A DNA stretch of 64,000 nt from Bog-532 sp963828445 (GTDB taxonomy: Bacteria; Actinomycetota; Actinomycetes; Streptosporangiales; Streptosporangiaceae): NCBI GenBank assembly GCA_963828445.1, contig CAWHFP010000003.1, positions 434,001 through 498,000 on the forward strand. Direction: 5' to 3'. The position numbers and the translations under genes are program-made. This document shows, piece by piece, positions 26,797 to 34,369 of the stretch; position 1 is the first letter of the stretch; each line of letters opens with the position of its first letter. Under the pieces are notes generated by a model. The model was given only the letters and a program-made list of their open reading frames with translations. It ran no database searches and was not told the origin of the DNA.

Positions 26797-26860
26797 GGGC
26801 TTGCGCCTGACGCCGGGTGAGGTTCTAGCGTCGGGATCATGAGCGAGGCGGACCGGCTGG

Positions 26861-27739
26861 TCAGCGGGGACGGCCACCGGCGGGCTGGCCGGTGGCCAGG
26901 ATGGTGCCGGTCAGCGCCTGGGCGGGCTGGCTGACCGGGCGGGGGCTGGTCAGCAGGACCAGGTCGATCTCGCCGACGTCGGGCAGGCCGGCCGAGGCGG
27001 GCAGCTCGACCAGCCCGTCCGGGATCAGGCTGCGGGCGAAGATGGCCACCCCGAGCCCGGCCCGGGTCGCGGCCACCACGCCCAGCACCCCGCGGACCGC
27101 GCAGGTGACCCGGTACGGCAGCCCGGCCCGTTCCAGGGCCTGCACCCCGGCCGAACGGCTGATGCTGGGCGACTGGTAGACGACCAGGGCGACCCGCTCC
27201 CCGGCGCTCAGCCGGGTGCCCGGGGCCGCCGCCCACACCAGCCGGTCCCGGCGGACCAGCCGGCCGTGCCCCTCCCCCGGGGCCTGCTTGACGATCGCCA
27301 TGTCCAGGTGCCCCGACTCGACCCGGCGCTGGAGCAGGGTGCTCTGGGACACGGTCAGCTCCAGGTCGACCCGCGGATACTGCTGGCGGAAGTCGCGCAG
27401 GATGCTGGGCACCGGGGTCAGGGCCAGGTCGTCGGTGACCCCGAGCCGGAGCCGCCCGCTCAGGCCGGAGCCGGTGAAGTAGCCCACGGCCTGCTCGTGG
27501 GCGGCCAGGATCGACCGGGCGAACCCGGCCATGGCCTCACCGTCCACGGTCAGCGTGACGCTGCGGGTGTCCCGCACGAACAGCGGCCGGCCCACCGCGT
27601 CCTCCAGCTTGCGGACGTGCTGGCTGACCGTGGGCTGGCCGAGCCCGAGGCTGGCCGCCGCCCGGGTGAAGCTGAGCGACTGGGCCACCGACAGGAAGGT
27701 GCGGAGCAGCTCCGGGTCGTACACCACGCGGCCTTTCAT
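26861..27739 (-). CDS. LysR-family transcriptional regulator
   Basis: About 292 residues from MKGRVVYDPELLRTFLSVAQ. The N-terminal winged helix (SLSFTRAAASLGLGQPTVSQ, HVRKLEDAVGRPLFVRDTRS) is followed by a LysR substrate-binding domain (LRLGVTDDLALTPVPSILRD, VESGHLDMAIVK). It is divergent from an MFS exporter across a 92-nt AT-richer gap, the usual arrangement for a LysR protein controlling its neighbour. The palindrome ATTGCGA-T-TCGCAAT covers its own start codon, suggesting autorepression. The inducer is unknown. Confidence 0.93.
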   Translation of the reverse strand: MKGRVVYDPELLRTFLSVAQSLSFTRAAASLGLGQPTVSQHVRKLEDAVGRPLFVRDTRSVTLTVDGEAMAGFARSILAAHEQAVGYFTGSGLSGRLRLGVTDDLALTPVPSILRDFRQQYPRVDLELTVSQSTLLQRRVESGHLDMAIVKQAPGEGHGRLVRRDRLVWAAAPGTRLSAGERVALVVYQSPSISRSAGVQALERAGLPYRVTCAVRGVLGVVAATRAGLGVAIFARSLIPDGLVELPASAGLPDVGEIDLVLLTSPRPVSQPAQALTGTILATGQPAGGRPR

Positions 27740-27752
27740 TGCGATTCGCAAT
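27738..27752. promoter_or_regulatory. Palindromic operator candidate at the LysR start
   Basis: ATTGCGA-T-TCGCAAT, a perfect 7-bp inverted repeat containing the LysR T-N11-A pattern, overlaps the start codon of the LysR gene and faces the divergent MFS gene. LysR proteins often bind such sites to repress themselves and activate the divergent gene. Confidence 0.55.
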
Positions 27753-27831
27753 AACACTTATCGGACTAATTTCCTTACTTAATGATAGGCCGCCGGGTTG
27801 GATAGAGAGGTACCGGACGACGACGAATTGG

Positions 27832-29136
27832 ATGTTCGTGACTGCCACCGCAAGGTCCCCCCGTCCCGCCTCCCCTTTTTCCGATCCGGCTTCTCACTCC
27901 GTCTTCAGCTCGTTGCGGACCCGGAATTTCCGGTTGTTCGCCACCGGCCAGCTGTTCTCCAACACCGGGACCTGGGTGCAGCGCATCGCCCAGGACTGGC
28001 TGGTGCTCAGCCTCACCGGCAGCGCGACCGCGGTGGGCGTCACCACCGCCCTGCAGTTCCTGCCCACCCTGCTGTTCGGCCTGTTCGGCGGCATGATCGC
28101 GGACCGCTACCCCAAGCGGAGCGTGCTGCTGGTGACCCAGTCGGCGCTGGCCGCGATCGCCGGCGTGCTGGCCGTCCTGACCCTGACCCACGTGGTCGCG
28201 GCCTGGCACGTGTACGTGGTCGCCTTCGCCCTGGGGCTGGTCACCGCGGTCGACAACCCGACCCGGCAGTCTTTCGCCAACGAAATGGTCGGCCCGGCCC
28301 AGCTGTCCAATGCGATCAGCATCAACTCATCGGTATTTCAGCTCGGCGGCCTGATCGGGCCGGCCATCAGCGGCGTGCTCATCAGCGCGGTCGGGCCGGG
28401 CTATTCGTTCGCCATCAACGCCGCCTCCTTCGCCGCGCCGCTGACCGCCCTGCTGATGATGCGGCCGGCCGAACTGCGCACGGTGGCGTGGGACCGCGAC
28501 GGCGCCGGCAGCGGACTCCGCGACGGCCTGCGGTACGCCCTGACCGAGCCGCGCGTGCTCTGGCCGACCGTGCTGGCCGGGGTGTTCGGCCTGTTCACCT
28601 GCAACCTGCCGGTGACCCTGGCTTCGTTCGCCCACTCGGTCTTCCACTCCGGGCCCAGCGGATACGGCCTGCTCAGCGCGACGGTGGCCGTCGGCTCGGT
28701 GGCCGGGGCGCTGGTCTGCGCCCGGCTGGCGCGCCCGCGGCTGCGGATGCTGCTGGCCTACGGCCTGGTCCTGGCCGCCCTGGAGATCGGGTCGGCCATG
28801 GTGCCCGGGCAGGTCTGGTTCGCGGTGCTGCTGGTCCCGATCGGGGGCTGCACCCTGTTGCTGCTGACTTCGACCAACTCGGTGGTCCAGACCGCCGCTG
28901 GTGACACCATCCGTGGTCGCATCATGGGCATCTACCTGCTGGTCTTCATCGGCAGCGCCGCCCTCGGCGGCCCCCTGCTCGGCCTGGTCGACGAGCACGC
29001 CGGACCCCGGACCGGCATGCTCCTGGCCGGCGCGGTCCCGGCCGTGGCCACGGTGCTGATCGGCGCCAAGCTGGCCCGCGACCACTCCCGCCGGGCGCGC
29101 ATCTCGGCGGCTGAGCGGCAGCTGAGCCTGGTGTGA
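27832..29136 (+). CDS. MFS transporter (EntS/MFS_3-like exporter)
   Basis: 434 residues with about 12 hydrophobic segments. The N-terminus FSSLRTRNFRLFATGQLFSN and TWVQRIAQDWLVLSLTGSAT, followed by GLFGGMIADRYPKRSVLLVT (MFS signature loop), are typical of the EntS-type exporter group, which includes siderophore and drug exporters. ATG 27832 is preferred; a TTG at 27739 would add an unsupported extension that collides with the LysR gene. The substrate is unknown. Regulation by the divergent LysR protein is likely. Confidence 0.9.
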   Translation: MFVTATARSPRPASPFSDPASHSVFSSLRTRNFRLFATGQLFSNTGTWVQRIAQDWLVLSLTGSATAVGVTTALQFLPTLLFGLFGGMIADRYPKRSVLLVTQSALAAIAGVLAVLTLTHVVAAWHVYVVAFALGLVTAVDNPTRQSFANEMVGPAQLSNAISINSSVFQLGGLIGPAISGVLISAVGPGYSFAINAASFAAPLTALLMMRPAELRTVAWDRDGAGSGLRDGLRYALTEPRVLWPTVLAGVFGLFTCNLPVTLASFAHSVFHSGPSGYGLLSATVAVGSVAGALVCARLARPRLRMLLAYGLVLAALEIGSAMVPGQVWFAVLLVPIGGCTLLLLTSTNSVVQTAAGDTIRGRIMGIYLLVFIGSAALGGPLLGLVDEHAGPRTGMLLAGAVPAVATVLIGAKLARDHSRRARISAAERQLSLV

Positions 29137-29184
29137 CGGTGGAGCTGGATAGCCGCGGCCCGGCTCGTACGCGACCGGGGCCGG

Positions 29185-29201
29185 GCCTGGGCTTCCCAGG
29201 C
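29185..29201 (+). terminator. Hairpin downstream of MFS gene
   Basis: GCCTGGG-CTT-CCCAGGC forms a 7-bp stem with a 3-nt loop 49 nt after the MFS stop. It is not followed by a T tract, so it is a weak terminator candidate. Confidence 0.4.
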
Positions 29202-29249
29202 TGGGCCCTTCCGGGCTGGAGGGTTTCTAGGCCGGGGTGATTTCTGAAG

Positions 29250-29294
29250 CCGATGGGGCCGATGGGGCCGATGGGGCCGATGGGGCCGATGGGG
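29250..29294. repeat. Short tandem repeat, 9-nt unit, about 5 copies
   Basis: The unit CCGATGGGG is repeated five times without interruption in the non-coding stretch after the MFS gene. It opens frames on both strands, including a Pro-His-Arg repeat on the minus strand, but none looks like a gene. Confidence 0.85.
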
Positions 29295-29328
29295 TCCGGG
29301 GGCCGGACGGCGGGCGTGAACGTTTAGT

Positions 29329-29346
29329 GGCGATGGTGCCATCGCC
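29329..29346. promoter_or_regulatory. 18-bp near-palindrome
   Basis: GGCGATGG-TG-CCATCGCC has perfect 8-bp arms and is followed by an AT-richer stretch (CATATAAGAG). A further GCGCCATCGAT half-match lies about 20 nt downstream. It may be an operator, but no gene start follows closely on the plus strand. Between 29137 and 29810 I see only repeats and this element. Confidence 0.35.
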
Positions 29347-29598
29347 CATATAAGAGGACGGGTAAAGCGCCATCGATCAAGGTCCAGGCCAATCCGGCGC
29401 GCCCGCGCGCACTCCGGGCCGGCCTGCCCATCCCGTCGCCCTCGTCCCGCCAGCCGAACAGCAGGCCGGCCGAGGACGGGTCAAACCGCACGACCTTCGC
29501 GGCTTGACCCGGACCGGCCGGTCTGCTCGGCTGACCGGCGGGCGACGGCGACCGGGTGGGTCGGGGTTTCCTCCATCCCAGAGCCCGAGGACCCCGCC

Positions 29599-29790
29599 GG
29601 AGGCATGGTGTTGGAGCCCGGGCCCGCCGGAGGCCTGAGGTTAGGAGCCGGAGGCGCCGCCGGAGGCCTGAGGTTAGGAGCCGAAGGCGCCGGAGGCCTG
29701 AGGTTAGGAGCCAGACCCGCCCGAGGCGTGAGGTTGGGAGCCGAGGGCGCCGGAAGCGTGGGGTTCTGGAGCCCCGGGCCGCCGGAGCCC
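29599..29790. repeat. Minisatellite, 30-33-nt unit, six imperfect copies
   Basis: Copies begin at about 29599, 29629, 29662, 29692, 29722 and 29752. The core is GGAGGCCTGAGGTTAGGAGC followed by a variable GC-rich tail. Spacings are 30, 33, 30, 30 and 30 nt, with a degenerate end at about 29784. The array sits directly after the stop of the DUF3068 gene. Unit length and absence of unique spacers rule out CRISPR. The frames through it are low complexity and not considered coding. Confidence 0.85.
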
Positions 29791-29810
29791 GGGCACCGAA
29801 GGCAGCGGGG

Positions 29811-30965
29811 TCAGCCCTTCCCCGAACCGGGCAGGAGGTCGAAGTTGGAGGGGCCGCGGGGATGGTCGTCGGAGCCGGGGTCGTCGGAGTCCTCGGGGTG
29901 GCGGCGGAAGCGGCGCCAGGGGGCGAGGGCCAGGGCCAGCAGGATGAGGCCGAGGACGCCCAGGGCCAGGGGGCCGAGGACGCTGATCGTGGTGATCGAC
30001 TGGGCGTTCTTGTTGGCCTGGTCGGCCAGGGAGTGGCGGCTGGCCGGGGTCATGCGCAGGTCCAGGCTGACCGCGCCCAGGTGGCCCTGGCCGTTGGTGG
30101 CGGTCAGGTAGGAATCGGCCTTGACCTCCTCGTCGACCAGGACGCCGGTGCGGGGGTCGACCCAGAACGTGTTGTCGGCGGTGTAGTAGCGGTTGGCGAC
30201 CACGTTGCGCGACGGGCCCTTGATGCCGAGCAGGGAGGTGGGGACGCCGGTCATCACGTCGGACACGGTCGGCGGGACGTGCTGGGTGAACTCGTAGGTC
30301 TCCACCCCGGTGTCCTTGACCTCGCCGACGTAGTGGGCGGGCCAGGACTTCATGCTGTTGTTGTCGAAGACGGTGTAGGTCTGCTTCTTGGTCCCGATCG
30401 GCCAGAACAGCCCGATGCCCTGCTGCTTGATCTGGGTGCTGTCGTTGACCGCAGCCCCGCAGCACTGGACCATCTGGCCGGTGCGGCGGTCGAACGCCGA
30501 ACGCTGGTAGACGGAGTTGACCACGTTGTGCCGCTGGGGGTCGGCCAGCGACGCGAACGAGTCCCAGACCGCGATCTTGCCGCTGCTGGCCCGCTGGTCG
30601 GCGCGGACGGTCAGGGTGTAGGTGAGCGACACGTCATGCCGGGTCACCAGCGCGCCCTCGTCGAAGTAGGAGGCGTGCGGCGACACCAGGATGTCGGTCT
30701 CGTACACGTCGTCCGGGGCCGCGATCAGCTGCGGGGCCGCGTAGAACCGCAGCAGCGCGGCCACCACGACCAGGAACGCGCCCAGGCCGAGCAGCACCAC
30801 CGACAGCCGGCCGCGCTCCTGCCGCTGGGTCGCGACCCGCGTGGGCGGCTCGGGCGGCGGCCTGTTGTCCGGCCCGTCCGGCTCCAGCCGGTCGGGCTCG
30901 GTGCCGTCGGCACGCTCGGCCCCGGCGCCCGCACCAGCGCGGGCGAAGACGTTACGAACACTCAC
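29811..30965 (-). CDS. DUF3068 (PorA-family-annotated) membrane protein
   Basis: 384 residues. After a disordered Pro-rich N-terminus there is a membrane helix (LSVVLLGLGAFLVVVAALLR, about 54-73), a large extracytoplasmic domain (RFYAAPQLIAAPDDVYETDI to VDEEVKADSYLTATNG) and a second C-terminal helix (ISVLGPLALGVLGLILLALA). This two-helix layout is that of DUF3068 proteins, often annotated as PorA family in actinobacteria. The function is unresolved. A likely disulfide pair CC occurs in QMVQCCGAAV. The GTG start has only a weak ribosome site. It is the last gene of the envelope cluster on this strand. Confidence 0.85.
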   Translation of the reverse strand: MSVRNVFARAGAGAGAERADGTEPDRLEPDGPDNRPPPEPPTRVATQRQERGRLSVVLLGLGAFLVVVAALLRFYAAPQLIAAPDDVYETDILVSPHASYFDEGALVTRHDVSLTYTLTVRADQRASSGKIAVWDSFASLADPQRHNVVNSVYQRSAFDRRTGQMVQCCGAAVNDSTQIKQQGIGLFWPIGTKKQTYTVFDNNSMKSWPAHYVGEVKDTGVETYEFTQHVPPTVSDVMTGVPTSLLGIKGPSRNVVANRYYTADNTFWVDPRTGVLVDEEVKADSYLTATNGQGHLGAVSLDLRMTPASRHSLADQANKNAQSITTISVLGPLALGVLGLILLALALAPWRRFRRHPEDSDDPGSDDHPRGPSNFDLLPGSGKG

Positions 30966-30980
30966 CTGAAACCACCGAAC

Positions 30981-31310
30981 CTAAGCTGCGTCCTCGCCGG
31001 AATCCCCGGAATCCCCGGCCTGTTCCGGATGCCCTCGCAGGTCCGCCACGTACGGCACCAGCGCGTCACGCAGCGAGAGCTGAAGCGTGGGGTGGGCCTC
31101 GCCGGCCGCGGACCGGCGCAGCAGGTCCAGGTGCCGTTGGTCGGACACGGTCTCGCCCTGGTCGGCCAGCATGACCGGGATGTCGTCTCGTACGTGGTAA
31201 AGGCGGCGCAGCCGTGGGTTGTACAGGAGACCGTCTTCGGCCAGGTACAGCAGAGCCTGCTTGTCGATCGGGCAGGCCAGCAGGTCCAGCAGTAGCGGGT
31301 CCAGGCTCAT
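30981..31310 (-). CDS. Trm112-family protein (possible independent start within the EamA reading frame)
   Basis: ATG 31308-31310 could start a 109-residue Trm112-like protein: MSLDPLLLDLLACPIDKQAL, NPRLRRLYHVRDDIPVMLAD, then a C-terminal helical tail. A GAAAGG ribosome-like site precedes it. The CP-x-D knuckle is conserved; the second zinc pair seen in some members is not obvious. Trm112 proteins stabilise methyltransferases in eukaryotes and archaea. Two class I methyltransferase genes lie in this cluster, so a helper role is conceivable. Whether it is separate from, or fused to, the EamA protein is unresolved. Confidence 0.7.
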   Translation of the reverse strand: MSLDPLLLDLLACPIDKQALLYLAEDGLLYNPRLRRLYHVRDDIPVMLADQGETVSDQRHLDLLRRSAAGEAHPTLQLSLRDALVPYVADLRGHPEQAGDSGDSGEDAA

Positions 31311-32273
31311 GGCAGGTGGCCTTTCGGTGGAGGGAAGCGGCGCCGCCAGCGGGCCACTTCCGGCGGCAGGTTGCGGGCGGGTGGCACCCCGCTCGGCAGC
31401 GACGGTCAGGACGACCGGGACGAACACGGCGGCGATGCCGCCGATCAAGCGCATGGCCAGCAGCACCGGGCTGGACGGCAGCCGCTCGTGGAACAGCCAC
31501 GAGCCGATGACGATCAGGTAGCCGGTGCTGATGATGGCGCCGAGCGGGACCACGATCGAGGCCGGGCTGCGCTGCAGCGCGGTCTGGAACAGGACCAGCC
31601 CGGCCCCCATGCAGGCCAGCGCGACATAGAGATAAGGAGAAAGAGCGGCCGCGGCCAGCAGCGAGTGGGTGCGGTGGCCGGAGAACAGGCCGGCCGACAG
31701 GGCCTTGAGGGCCAGCCCGGCCACCCCGTACATCAGGCCGGCGCACAGGCCGTAGCTGACCCCGGAGACCCCGCGCCGGAAGCGGTGCCGGGCCCGGGCC
31801 GCCCGCTGGGCCGAGGCGTAGATGATCAGGCCGAGCACTATCCCGGGCAGCGCGGCCAGGGCCACGCTGAGGCCGTCGGCGTGGGTGCCCGCGTCCGAGC
31901 CGTGCCCGCTGGACAGGCTGAGCAGCACCACCGAGACGACCAGCACGGTGATGCACACGACCTCGGTGCGGCCCAGCCGTTCCCGCAGCACCAGCCGGGA
32001 CAGCACGATCGTCACCACCACCCCGGACGCCTGCAGCGGCTGGGCCACGGTCAGCGGCTCCAGCGACAGCACCACCAGCTGGAGCACCATGCCGCTGAGG
32101 ATCAGGGCGAACCCGGCCAGCCAGCCGGGCGCGGTGAACAGCGTGCGCAGCAGGGACAAGATCCGGTGGGCGTCGATCGCGGGCAGGTAGGTCAGGGCCC
32201 GCTTCTCCAGCACGAAGCCGACGTTGTAGATGGTGGTGGCGACCAGGGCGATCGCGACGCCGAAGTGGGTCAC
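30981..32273 (-). CDS. EamA/DMT-family transporter joined in frame to a Trm112-like domain
   Basis: From GTG 32271-32273 (GTGA overlap with the acyltransferase gene) the protein starts VTHFGVAIALVATTIYNVGF. About ten hydrophobic segments in two EamA halves follow (for example LILSGMVLQLVVLSLEPLTV; PLGAIISTGYLIVIGSWLFH). After a Pro-rich linker (GSGPLAAPLPSTERPPA) the frame continues without a stop into a Trm112-like zinc-ribbon domain (SLDPLLLDLLACPIDKQ), for 430 residues in total. EamA proteins export small metabolites or flip lipid-linked sugars. Either this is a real fusion or an indel removed the transporter's stop codon. Confidence 0.8.
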   Translation of the reverse strand: MTHFGVAIALVATTIYNVGFVLEKRALTYLPAIDAHRILSLLRTLFTAPGWLAGFALILSGMVLQLVVLSLEPLTVAQPLQASGVVVTIVLSRLVLRERLGRTEVVCITVLVVSVVLLSLSSGHGSDAGTHADGLSVALAALPGIVLGLIIYASAQRAARARHRFRRGVSGVSYGLCAGLMYGVAGLALKALSAGLFSGHRTHSLLAAAALSPYLYVALACMGAGLVLFQTALQRSPASIVVPLGAIISTGYLIVIGSWLFHERLPSSPVLLAMRLIGGIAAVFVPVVLTVAAERGATRPQPAAGSGPLAAPLPSTERPPAMSLDPLLLDLLACPIDKQALLYLAEDGLLYNPRLRRLYHVRDDIPVMLADQGETVSDQRHLDLLRRSAAGEAHPTLQLSLRDALVPYVADLRGHPEQAGDSGDSGEDAA

Positions 32274-33829
32274 GGCGCCTCCGTGGCGACCGCCGGTCCC
32301 GGCCGGGCCAGTTCGGCGATCGCGGCCCGGAAGCAGGCCGCGAAGTCTTCGGCGGCAGCCTGGTCCATCAGGGCCAGCCGGTAGCGGACCGACAGGTAGA
32401 GCCGCCCGGCCACGCTGACCGCACCGACGGCCAGGCCGCGCGGCATCGGGCACGGGGGCGCCAGCCACAGCGCCTCGGTCCCGCTGCCGTCGAACGTCGG
32501 CGGCTCGGGCAGCACGCCCAGATTGCTGACCAGCGAGGTGTCGGTCAGGACCGGGGCGGCCAGCCCGCGGATCAGCCGCGCGGCGCGCCGTTTGACCGGC
32601 ACCGGGGCCCAGGCGGTGGCCAGCAGCCGGCTGACCGCGTCGGTCCCGCCGGTGCGGCCGCGGTCGCGGGCGGCCCGGGTCTGCGCGGCCACCGAGGCCA
32701 GCAGGCGCGGCGGGCTGGCCCGCCGGGCCGGGGTGGTGATGACCCGCATCAGCCAGGACAGGTTGCCGTCGCCTTGCCAGCGCTGGCCGGGGGTCCGGCC
32801 GTTGATCGGGATGGTGACGCTGATCTGGCCGCTGGCCTGGCCGTGGGCGGTGTTCCACCGGTCGATGGCCAGGCACAGCGCCGCGACCAGCAGGTCGTTG
32901 ACGGTCGGACGGGGGCCGAAGTCGCCCTTTTCCGGCCGGGCCACGGCGTCCTCGATGAGGACGAAGCCGTAGCCGGGGCGGTCCGGCTGGCCGGCCTGGG
33001 GCGCGATCCGGGTCACGGTGCCGGGCCAGCGGCGGGGCTTTGGGGCGGCTGAGGTTTCCGGGATTGGTGGGGCTGAGGAGGTGGAGTGGCGGCGTTGCGC
33101 ATGGGGGGGCGTTGCAAGCGGGGTGGACGTCTTAGGTGGGCTTCTATTGGCGGGCGTTGTAGTTGAGGCGGGCGTGGTTGCGGTGGGCGTTGTGGGGGCG
33201 GGCGTTGTGGGTGGGGCGGGGGCTTTGGTTTGGGGGGCTGGGGGGCTGGAGGGGGCCGGGCGGGGAGCGGGCACCTGGGGGATGGAGTGCAGGTGGCGGG
33301 CCTGGTGGGCGCGGTCCCGGTAGGCCTGGGTGATGGCGCTGAGCAGGCGAAGACTGGAAATTCCGTCGAAGGCAGTGTGGTGAACCTGCAGGATCAGCGC
33401 GTCGTCCGACGGGCCGACGGCCAGGGCGACCCGGACCACGGCCTGGTCCAGCGCGATCGGCCAGGCGAACAGGCGCTGGCGCAGGGCCTCCAGTTCGTCG
33501 GGGGTCCGCCAGCTGGCCACGGTCAGCAGGCGGGAGGGGTCGGCGGCCGGGGCGTACCGGCCGGGGGCCGGGGCCTGGCGCCAGTACAGGCGGCGGCCCC
33601 AGCGACCGGTGACGGCCAGGCGGCGGCGGGCTCCCGAGTCGGAGCCGAGCGCGGCGGTGAGGGCTTCGGCCAGCAGCTCGCGGTCCAGGTGGCCGTGGGC
33701 GTGGAGTTCCCACAGGACCAGGTTGGGCTCCCAGGCGCGGTCGAGCAGGTAGTCCAGTTCCTCGATGGCGGTCAGGCGCTGGCGGGCCGGGGTGGGCGGC
33801 GCGCCGGAGTCCCGGGTCAGCGTGGTCAC
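32270..33829 (-). CDS. Condensation-domain-type acyltransferase (PapA/WS-DGAT-like) with Pro/Thr-rich insert
   Basis: 519 residues from GTG 33827-33829, preceded by GGAGGAGGTCAC. The N-terminal half has LTAIEELDYLLDRAWEPNLV and the catalytic HHxxxDG motif in ILQVHHTAFDGISSLRLLSA. The C-terminal half has VNDLLVAALCLAIDRWN and TDTSLVSNLGVLPEPPTFDG. This is the CoA-dependent acyltransferase/condensation fold used to esterify lipids or sugars. Between the halves a stretch of about 80 residues is almost only Pro, Thr, Ala and Ser (TPTATTPASTTTPANRSPP), a linker of unusual length. The setting suggests acylation of a surface glycan or lipid. Confidence 0.82.
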   Translation of the reverse strand: MTTLTRDSGAPPTPARQRLTAIEELDYLLDRAWEPNLVLWELHAHGHLDRELLAEALTAALGSDSGARRRLAVTGRWGRRLYWRQAPAPGRYAPAADPSRLLTVASWRTPDELEALRQRLFAWPIALDQAVVRVALAVGPSDDALILQVHHTAFDGISSLRLLSAITQAYRDRAHQARHLHSIPQVPAPRPAPSSPPAPQTKAPAPPTTPAPTTPTATTPASTTTPANRSPPKTSTPLATPPHAQRRHSTSSAPPIPETSAAPKPRRWPGTVTRIAPQAGQPDRPGYGFVLIEDAVARPEKGDFGPRPTVNDLLVAALCLAIDRWNTAHGQASGQISVTIPINGRTPGQRWQGDGNLSWLMRVITTPARRASPPRLLASVAAQTRAARDRGRTGGTDAVSRLLATAWAPVPVKRRAARLIRGLAAPVLTDTSLVSNLGVLPEPPTFDGSGTEALWLAPPCPMPRGLAVGAVSVAGRLYLSVRYRLALMDQAAAEDFAACFRAAIAELARPGPAVATEAP

Positions 33830-34369
33830 GTGACCTCCTCCGCCGCCGCCGCGGCCGGGCCCCGGCGCCGGGCCGAGACCAGGGCGGCGGCCAGGGCGAC
33901 CACGGCCGCGGCCTGGGCCGGCCAGCCGAACGCCCCGAAACCGTGGGCCGGGCCGTGGCTCAGTTCGGCGATGGCGAAGCCGCCCGCCACGCACATGCCC
34001 AGGAAGGCCAGCCACGGCACCCAGCGCGGCACGGCCCAGCCGACCAGCAGGACCCCGAGGACCACGAAGGCCAGCCAGCCGCTGACCAGGGCCAGCACGA
34101 TGGTGGCGGCGGCCACCGTGATCCAGTAGGCCCGGGTGCTGAGCTCGTACCGGCCGCGGCTGCTGTAGCGGCTGAGGCCGATGGGGCTGGTGGGGCTGGC
34201 GGTTTCGATGGGGTCGGTATTGCGGGGGGAATTGGCGCGGCGGGCGTGGTCGGCGGGGTGGTCAGGGTCGGTGAGGCGGTCGGAGTCGCCGGAGCCGCTG
34301 GGGTCACCGGAGCCGCTGGGGTAGCGGGGGCCGACGAGGTCGGGGAGTCGGGGTCGTCGTCGGAGGGCG
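33826..34369 (-). CDS. Probable C-terminal membrane part of the AftD-like protein, displaced by a frameshift
   Basis: An open frame with no usable start upstream of an in-frame GTG at 34116 reads DALRRRPRLPDLVGPRYPSG, a polar linker, then STRAYWITVAAATIVLALVS and further hydrophobic segments (GWLAFVVLGVLLVGWAVPRW; AAAVVALAAALVSARRR), ending in a TGA that overlaps the acyltransferase start. It begins exactly where the large arabinofuranosyltransferase frame ends (34370). The simplest reading is that one base is missing or extra at the junction and this is the protein's C-terminus. If independent, it would be a small 96-residue membrane protein from GTG 34116. Confidence 0.55.

Noticed and set aside
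29599..29790. CRISPR array
   Set aside because: Units of 30-33 nt are contiguous without unique spacers, there is no leader and no cas genes. It is a minisatellite.
29605..31295. Long plus-strand frames through the repeat array and DUF3068 gene
   Set aside because: Repeat-derived Gly/Arg/Leu sequence that continues as the antisense of DUF3068 and EamA; no ribosome site and no domain.
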